Part shown: positions 1 through 5,531 of the stretch, piece after piece
How the letters are laid out: each line of letters opens with the position of its first letter
How positions within the stretch are numbered: the first letter of the stretch is position 1
NCBI GenBank assembly: GCA_024276255.1
Contig: JAJRXO010000076.1
Coordinates: 1 to 5,531, forward strand
DNA from: Chloroflexota bacterium
Lineage (GTDB): Bacteria > Chloroflexota > Anaerolineae > J102
Length of the DNA: 5,531 nucleotides
Reading direction: 5' to 3'
Made by a program: the position numbers and the translations under genes
The notes under the pieces: model-generated
What the model was told of the DNA's origin: nothing
Databases searched by the model: none
The model's input: the letters and a program-made list of their open reading frames with translations, nothing else

Positions 1-1128
1 CACATCGCCATGAATACGGGTCTCGGCATCGACGATCACCGTCAGCGAAGCAACCTGCCATTGACCCTGCGGATAATCAGGCGTGGTGGGATCTGGAGCG
101 ACCTGCACCTCTCCCCTGAATGGGATTCGCGGAGGTCGTGTGACCCGCACCACGGTTGCCTCGACCACAGGCGGCGCAGTAGGATCCGTGGTGTCGGTCG
201 CGGCCATGCCAGCGCCTTTCACCCAGGCACCCACTTCTACCTCTGCCGGCTCCACATTGATTCTGGTATCGGCGGTTACGATGACCACCCAACTCATCTC
301 AGGACGATCACCATGTGCCGGTCGGGTGACCAGCCATGCCCACTGCGCAGGCTCAGTCAAAGGCGTGGGCAGGATCTCGGCCACAAAGCCGCTGAACGGC
401 GTATCAACCGGTATGTCGCCCAGTTTAGCGATCAGTCGTGCCAGTACGGTGCCATCTTCCATGGCAAAACCACGCACGCCTACACGATCGCCCACAACAG
501 GCTCGCCAGCAATACGGGTGTTTTCATCAGTGACGACTTGCGTTACCGTATCACCGCTTTGAATCATCCAGATGTCTCCTTCGATGCTGAGCACCGTGCC
601 ACGGAAGGCTACCGGGCGCCCCGGAGGCGCATCTTTGACCATGATGAACCGGGCCAGAAGGCCGGCATCGGTCGGCACGACCTTCGCCAGCGCCAGATCG
701 CCCACATCGGGGTGATCGCCTTCGATCCGCGTTTCGTCATTAACAATCACATCGTGTTCGCCAATGGTCCACAGACCATCCTGTATGGCCGTAATCCGTC
801 CCTTCAGAATGCGCGACTGCGACGGCTCTTTCACGATCAGTAACGCTTCCAGGGTGTTCGCCCGCGGTCGGGCAACCACACGCACCTGATCACCCACCTG
901 CATCTCCGACACGTCGGGTCGGAACCGGGTCTGTTCCGTAACCATGACCAGCCGGCCGGCAATCAGCCAGGGGCCGGGAATGCTGTCGGACATGCGCTGG
1001 ATGGGGCCGGAAAAGACAACATCCGTTGCCTCGGGCTGCGGACCGCCGGCAGCAATCGCCGCCGAAGGCACAAGCAACAATCCGACAACCAGTAACAGTA
1101 AAAACCATTTTGCAAATCTCGTGTTCAT
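1..1128 (-). CDS. Secreted multi-repeat DUF5666-like protein (3' end cut by window edge)
   Basis: The reading frame is open from an ATG at 1128 down to base 1 without a stop, giving 376 residues; the C-terminus lies outside the window. Residues 1-26 form a classical signal peptide: a basic start (MNTRFAKW), a Leu/Val-rich core and an AIA cleavage site before A27, so export is expected. The mature part is built of repeats of about 60-75 residues at roughly 39-101, 107-166, 173-236, 244-330 and 336 onward. Each has the pattern [FL]-x-G-x-[VI], then W-x-[IV], a V-x-V strand, T-R-[IF], and in most cases V-G-D/A-x-V plus a closing strand. This matches DUF5666 repeats, which are common in exported Chloroflexota and other bacterial proteins and have no established function. 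No catalytic motif, anchor or metal site is visible in the part seen. The start is well supported by a GGAGG site 6 bases upstream. It is divergent from ftsH. A structural or ligand-binding beta-rich surface role is only a guess. Confidence 0.88.
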   Translation of the reverse strand, partial: MNTRFAKWFLLLLVVGLLLVPSAAIAAGGPQPEATDVVFSGPIQRMSDSIPGPWLIAGRLVMVTEQTRFRPDVSEMQVGDQVRVVARPRANTLEALLIVKEPSQSRILKGRITAIQDGLWTIGEHDVIVNDETRIEGDHPDVGDLALAKVVPTDAGLLARFIMVKDAPPGRPVAFRGTVLSIEGDIWMIQSGDTVTQVVTDENTRIAGEPVVGDRVGVRGFAMEDGTVLARLIAKLGDIPVDTPFSGFVAEILPTPLTEPAQWAWLVTRPAHGDRPEMSWVVIVTADTRINVEPAEVEVGAWVKGAGMAATDTTDPTAPPVVEATVVRVTRPPRIPFRGEVQVAPDPTTPDYPQGQWQVASLTVIVDAETRIHGDV

Positions 1129-1134
1129 TTTTAA

Positions 1135-1139
1135 CCTCC
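1135..1139 (-). promoter_or_regulatory. Shine-Dalgarno site of the DUF5666-like gene
   Basis: On the minus strand the sequence reads GGAGG, then TTAAAA, then the ATG at 1128. A perfect GGAGG core at 6-base spacing fixes the start of the leftward gene. It is the only strong ribosome binding site in this window; the ftsH, 3296 and LCP starts have none of comparable quality. Confidence 0.85.
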
Positions 1140-1262
1140 GTAAAAAGTGAGGGGAAATCTTCATCTAATACGACGATGCAAAATCCTGATCCGTACGCCT
1201 GCGCCGGAAAAAATGTCCCGCTGCCCCCCATGCCGCTGCGGGCCGACCGTGGCAAACCGTAC

Positions 1263-1364
1263 TGCGATCGCACTCCCACCCGAATCGCCTTACAGCATGC
1301 ATTGTTGGCCAAAAAATGATACAATACAGCTTAGAACGTCGGGATGGCGCTCATCATGCATGCA
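1263..1364. repeat. Cluster of short perfect palindromes around the ftsH promoter
   Basis: Three perfect palindromes are present: TGCGATCGCA at 1263-1272, TTGGCCAA at 1305-1312 and TGCATGCA at 1357-1364. The 7-mer GCATGCA also occurs at 1295-1301, 63 bases (six helical turns) before its copy at 1358-1364, so two identical sites flank the candidate -10 element. The first palindrome contains the octamer GCGATCGC. The layout is compatible with operator sites for dimeric regulators, but short palindromes also arise by chance and no regulator is recognised. Confidence 0.35.
1317..1325 (+). promoter_or_regulatory. Candidate extended -10 promoter for ftsH and the gene at 3296
   Basis: The sequence TGATACAAT fits the extended -10 pattern TGnTATAAT with one mismatch in the hexamer (TACAAT at 1320-1325). 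It follows an A-tract at 1311-1316. No good TTGACA-like -35 hexamer sits 16-18 bases upstream, which is tolerated by extended -10 promoters. Transcription would begin near 1331-1333, leaving a leader of about 105 bases to the ATG at 1437 or only about 12 bases to the ATG at 1344. This is inferred from sequence pattern alone, using sigma-70-type rules. Confidence 0.45.
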
Positions 1365-1436
1365 ATCGCAGCAACGGCCTCCCACTCCACACGATCCTCA
1401 AACACCAACTTCCCCTTTCACATACAGAAAAACTCC

Positions 1437-3287
<1,851 letters not shown>

Positions 3288-3295
3288 CCCCGGCC

Positions 3296-3994
3296 ATGCA
3301 ACGTCTGATCGGCCTGTTACTTCATATTCTACATCAGCTTGATCATCATAATTGGCTCGACACCAGCCTGTTTGCCTGGCTGGTGTCGCTGTTGTTGGTG
3401 TTTTCACCCCTCCCCGTACAGGGTGTGGTGCCGGGCGGCCTACTGCTCAGCGGCTGTGCGCTGGCGGCGGTCTTGCTCTTGCTGATCGGCCGCTGGTGGG
3501 GCAGACGTCGCTATTATGTACATTTCGTCCCCACACCGATCTCTGTCCCCGCCGACCCACCGCAACCCCTGTGGCCAGCAGATAAAGTGTTGCTCCATGT
3601 CGCCGGTCATCTTGGTGTTGAAGGCAAAGAAGCTGATTTTACCGGGCTCGTCGCCTATTACCGCACATTTGAAACGCGCGAGCATGCCATCATGGCCCGC
3701 CAGACCCCCAGGCGTTTTTTGGGGGGCAAGGTGCCCCAACGCCTGCTGGGTATGTGGTACACATTTATTACGCCGCACGAGCTGCAAGAGGTGCAGGAGG
3801 GTGATGTTTATGTGGATGCCCGGCCCCGGCCAGGACTTCGTCTACATATCCAGCGCACCAACGCCAAGGGCAAGACCCGGATGGAAACACTGTATCTTAT
3901 ATTTGCCACCCCGGAAGAAAGAGCACGCGTGGCAGCTGATCTGCGCCTGGATATGGGCGGCCCGGCAGCCAGTCCCTGGCGTCCGCCTGCATGA
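3296..3994 (+). CDS. Uncharacterised two-helix membrane protein next to ftsH
   Basis: I do not recognise a named family for this 232-residue protein. The N-terminus (1-20) is amphipathic and His-rich. Two hydrophobic segments follow at about 24-45 and 47-67, separated by a Pro/Gly turn, then a basic stop (GRWWGRRR, 65-72). By the positive-inside rule this puts both termini in the cytoplasm as a helical hairpin. The soluble part (about 73-232) starts with a Pro-rich linker (78-94). It continues with strand-like stretches including KVLLHVAGHLGVEG, AYYRTFETREHAIMA and MWYTFITPHELQEV, and ends with a strand (TLYLIFA, 198-204) and a helix (TPEERARVAADL). A run of strands closed by a C-terminal helix is reminiscent of a PH-like fold, but that is inference. 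No catalytic motif is seen. It begins 8 bases after the ftsH stop, without a clear Shine-Dalgarno site, so it is probably cotranscribed and translationally coupled. Its codon use and composition resemble the neighbours. It may be an FtsH partner or simply a passenger in the operon. Confidence 0.85.
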   Translation: MQRLIGLLLHILHQLDHHNWLDTSLFAWLVSLLLVFSPLPVQGVVPGGLLLSGCALAAVLLLLIGRWWGRRRYYVHFVPTPISVPADPPQPLWPADKVLLHVAGHLGVEGKEADFTGLVAYYRTFETREHAIMARQTPRRFLGGKVPQRLLGMWYTFITPHELQEVQEGDVYVDARPRPGLRLHIQRTNAKGKTRMETLYLIFATPEERARVAADLRLDMGGPAASPWRPPA

Positions 3995-4012
3995 ATCCAT
4001 CGCTGAATTCTG

Positions 4013-5359
4013 TCAGCTGGCGGGAGTGGGTGTTGGCGTGGGGGTGAGATAGTTTTGTGACCAGGCGGGCGGGGTGGGGCAACCCTGGGGTCGCTGGGCC
4101 AATGTGCGTATGGGCTCGGAATCAAAGAGCTGGCGGATGGCCTCGTACAACCGATCCCCTTCCGAGACCAGCACTTCAGCGCCGCTATGCAGCACCAGAG
4201 GCTCGGTCTCGTATTTACCAATGACATGAGCACGCACATCGTCGGTGCTGATGGAAGCAGCCAGGCGCCCCAGTTTGATGATGTCAAGAATGCCCAGATC
4301 CGTCGTGAAATATTTATTCAGCGCCTGCCACAGCTGGGGAATGCGCCGCACTGTGCCGGCGCTGATCATCTGATCGCGCAAGGCCAGCAGGAAGACCTGT
4401 TGTCGGCGGGCCCGATCCCAGTCGCCCGTTACATAGCGATAGGTGGTAAAACGCAGGGCCTGCTCGCCGTCGAAATGATGCGACCCGGCCGATAGATAGA
4501 GCACCTGATATTTCTGTTCGCCGTCGGCATTGTTGACCGTGGTCAATTCCCACAGATCACAATCCAGGGTGACATCGACCCCGCCCAATGCATCAACGAT
4601 GTCCACGAAGCCGGAGCGGTGTAGACGAACAAAATGATCGATGCGAATGCCGAAGTTCTGGGAAAAGGTGTCAGCCAGGAGGCTAAAACCGCCGCCCGGA
4701 TATTCGAAGTATTCACCCAGGAAATCGACCTGATTCAGGCGTTTGTGATCGAAACGGGGGACTTCCACCCATAGATCGCGGGGGAATGACAATACGCCCA
4801 CACGATTCTGCTGCCAGTCCACGGCAACCAGGAACATGGTGTCAGTGCGCCAGGACATGTCCTCGCCCTCGCGCAGGTCCGTGCCCAGAACGAGGATGTT
4901 CTCGGTCTGGCTGAGAACGGCCGGGGTAGGTACCGGCGTGGGCGGACAGAGAACGTCGGGCGGGCAGGGCGTGGAAGTGGGAGGCGGCGTGGGTGTGAGC
5001 GTGGGCGTGGGCGTGAAACTGGGAGTCGGGGTGATTGTGGCTGTGGGCGTGATCGTGGGCGTGGGCGATGGTGAGGGTTCGGGCGTGCACAGGGCCGGGG
5101 CTTCGCTGCAAACGAGCGCCATGTCGGGTGTGGGGGTGGCCAGCGTCTGAGTTCCCTGGCGGGCAGCCATGGTTTCACCGGCGGAGTAGGTGCTCGTGGC
5201 TGTAGCAGGCAACACCAAGAAAGCCGGAGGCGTGCAGGCGCCCAGCAAGAGGAACACGGCGCTGAGCCCGATTGCCAACAGCAGTGCTTTATTGCTCGCT
5301 ATTCTGGAGGGTATTGCAGTTGCGAGGTTTTTTGGGATTTTTGAGGATGCTGGGTTCAT
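4013..5359 (-). CDS. LytR-CpsA-Psr (LCP) family protein with Thr-Pro linker
   Basis: LCP proteins are extracytoplasmic phosphotransferases that move glycopolymers from lipid carriers to the cell wall or another envelope acceptor. This one has 448 residues. Residues 25-41 are hydrophobic and end in LGAC (39-42), a plausible lipobox, so it may be a lipoprotein; otherwise the segment is a membrane anchor. A Thr/Pro-rich linker spans about 91-147. The LCP domain covers about 153-325, with ILVLGTD (155-161), RTD (171-173), SFPRD (191-195), HFVRL and VDALGGVDV (255-263), and the closing WDRARRQQ (314-321). The Asp and Arg residues expected to bind pyrophosphate and metal are all present. A C-terminal extension follows and ends in another Thr-Pro run (439-446). 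The ATG at 5359 is the first start after an in-frame TGA ten codons upstream, so the overlap with the preceding gene is real unless a start inside the signal sequence is used. No good Shine-Dalgarno site is seen. The glycopolymer substrate is unknown. Confidence 0.93.
   Translation of the reverse strand: MNPASSKIPKNLATAIPSRIASNKALLLAIGLSAVFLLLGACTPPAFLVLPATATSTYSAGETMAARQGTQTLATPTPDMALVCSEAPALCTPEPSPSPTPTITPTATITPTPSFTPTPTLTPTPPPTSTPCPPDVLCPPTPVPTPAVLSQTENILVLGTDLREGEDMSWRTDTMFLVAVDWQQNRVGVLSFPRDLWVEVPRFDHKRLNQVDFLGEYFEYPGGGFSLLADTFSQNFGIRIDHFVRLHRSGFVDIVDALGGVDVTLDCDLWELTTVNNADGEQKYQVLYLSAGSHHFDGEQALRFTTYRYVTGDWDRARRQQVFLLALRDQMISAGTVRRIPQLWQALNKYFTTDLGILDIIKLGRLAASISTDDVRAHVIGKYETEPLVLHSGAEVLVSEGDRLYEAIRQLFDSEPIRTLAQRPQGCPTPPAWSQNYLTPTPTPTPAS
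4067..4090 (+). other. G-quadruplex-pattern sequence near the 3' end of the LCP gene
   Basis: On the plus strand four G-tracts (4067-4069, 4071-4074, 4076-4079, 4087-4090) are separated by loops of 1, 1 and 7 bases, which fits the G3+N1-7 rule. It lies in the template strand of the LCP gene, so the mRNA carries the C-rich side. The pattern may simply follow from Pro/Ala codons, and no role is implied. Confidence 0.35.
4919..5089 (-). repeat. Degenerate CCCACG-type repeat encoding the Thr-Pro linker
   Basis: The minus strand carries imperfect hexamers alternating Thr and Pro codons (ACG/ACA/ACC with CCC/CCG), interrupted by Ile, Ala, Ser, Phe and Leu codons. They encode residues 91-147 of the LCP protein. 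A second, shorter run at 4022-4045 encodes the Thr-Pro tail. Such tracts are a hallmark of secreted proteins in Chloroflexota and probably act as extended spacers or glycosylation targets. The repeat is prone to length change by slippage, though third-base variation here suggests it is not freshly expanded. Confidence 0.75.
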
Positions 5360-5531
5360 CGAATAGGTGCTGGATGCGCTTGTTGATCATGTTCATCTTG
5401 GGCAGGAGGACGTAAGCGCCACTGGGCGTGGTCCAGCTGTCGGTCTCTTTGAAACCGATGATAAAGCCGTGAACGTTGTCGGGTTCAATGCGGATCCCCA
5501 GTTCGGCCAGACGCAGGATCTCGGTCAGACC
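5289..5531 (-). CDS. C-terminal end of a second LCP-family protein (5' part beyond window)
   Basis: A minus-strand frame is open from the right edge to a TAA at 5289-5291, giving the last 80 residues of a larger protein. Its first 60 residues align along their length with residues 356-416 of the neighbouring LCP protein. Shared landmarks are a leucine-rich start, I-x-x-D-x-V, an I-I-G or V-I-G turn followed by an E-T pair, S-G-A-x-V-L, and I-x-x-L-F-D-E-P against I-x-x-L-F-D-S-E-P; by eye about a third of positions are identical. The stretch SWTTPSGAYVLLP also resembles the WTTP-x-GA-x-VLLP segment I know from LCP C-terminal regions of Chloroflexota. The last 20 residues, after the FDEP motif, are polar and have no counterpart in the paralogue. 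This coding region overlaps the start of the downstream LCP gene by 71 bases in a different frame. The catalytic domain itself is not in the window, so the assignment rests on the tail and the context. Confidence 0.75.
   Translation of the reverse strand, partial: GLTEILRLAELGIRIEPDNVHGFIIGFKETDSWTTPSGAYVLLPKMNMINKRIQHLFDEPSILKNPKKPRNCNTLQNSEQ

Larger units (their letters stand above)
1129..1436. other. Divergent intergenic region between the DUF5666-like gene and ftsH
   Basis: About 308 bases separate the two divergent start codons. Next to the left gene lies its Shine-Dalgarno site. The middle part (about 1200-1290) is GC-rich with no convincing gene; the short frames crossing it are shadows without recognisable protein character. 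An AT-rich patch at 1301-1326 carries the candidate ftsH promoter, and short palindromes flank it. If ftsH is instead translated from the upstream ATG at 1344, the gap shrinks to 215 bases. I found no convincing minus-strand promoter, only a poor TATTAG-like hexamer around 1165-1170, and no structured RNA or terminator. Confidence 0.6.

Noticed and set aside
10..843. Long plus-strand open frame (277 codons) opposite the DUF5666-like gene
   Set aside because: Its translation is rich in Arg and His with no hydrophobic core or domain pattern. It is the antisense shadow of the minus-strand gene, which has a signal peptide, clear repeats and a strong Shine-Dalgarno site.
890..1324. Minus-strand open frame of 144 codons spanning the start of the DUF5666-like gene
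   Set aside because: It lies in a different frame from the well-supported gene starting at 1128, overlaps its signal peptide codons, and shows no recognisable protein character.
3968..3980. Hairpin GCCAG-TCC-CTGGC as a possible terminator
   Set aside because: The stem is only 5 base pairs, lies inside the coding end of the 3296 gene and is not followed by a T-tract on either strand.
4002..4017. Inverted repeat GCTGA/TCAGC in the convergent gap
   Set aside because: A 5-base stem with a 6-base loop and no T-tract is too weak to call a terminator.
4960..5080. Possible CRISPR or tandem DNA repeat array
   Set aside because: The repetition follows Thr-Pro codons in frame within a coding region, with no fixed-length repeats separated by unique spacers.
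4836..5150. Plus-strand open frame encoding a Gly/Val repeat protein
   Set aside because: The Gly-Val pattern is simply the reverse complement of the Thr-Pro codons of the LCP linker.

Overview
The window looks like an ordinary chromosomal stretch from a member of the Chloroflexota, probably Anaerolineae/Caldilineae-like. The evidence is indirect: GC-rich coding sequence, Thr-Pro repeat linkers in a secreted protein, a multi-repeat DUF5666 exported protein, and tandem LCP proteins with a combined lipobox/Thr-Pro architecture. I see no phage, transposon, CRISPR, tRNA or rRNA signature. I do not see a convincing new multi-gene system.

Layout, left to right. (1) Positions 1-1128, minus strand: a secreted protein with a clear signal peptide and five tandem DUF5666-like beta-rich repeats. 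It runs off the left edge. (2) Positions 1129-1436: a divergent intergenic region. It holds a strong Shine-Dalgarno site for the leftward gene, a candidate extended -10 promoter for the rightward genes, and several short perfect palindromes. (3) Positions 1437-3287, plus strand: ftsH, the membrane-anchored AAA+ zinc protease, intact and with all catalytic motifs. (4) Positions 3296-3994, plus strand: an unrecognised two-helix membrane protein with a cytoplasmic or extracytoplasmic soluble domain, starting 8 bases after ftsH and so almost certainly in the same transcript. (5) Positions 4013-5359, minus strand: a LytR-CpsA-Psr (LCP) family protein with a lipoprotein-like signal and a long Thr-Pro linker, converging on gene 4 with only 18 bases between stop codons. 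(6) Positions 5289-5531, minus strand: the C-terminal end of a second LCP protein, cut by the right edge. It lies upstream of gene 5 and overlaps it by 71 bases in another frame. The two LCP C-termini are visibly similar, so this looks like a tandem duplication.

Functionally the window mixes envelope biology (two LCP proteins, one secreted repeat protein) with membrane protein quality control (FtsH and its small membrane neighbour). The points most worth checking are the uncharacterised FtsH neighbour, the long overlap between the two LCP genes, the cysteine pairs bracketing the Thr-Pro linker, and the DUF5666 repeat protein.
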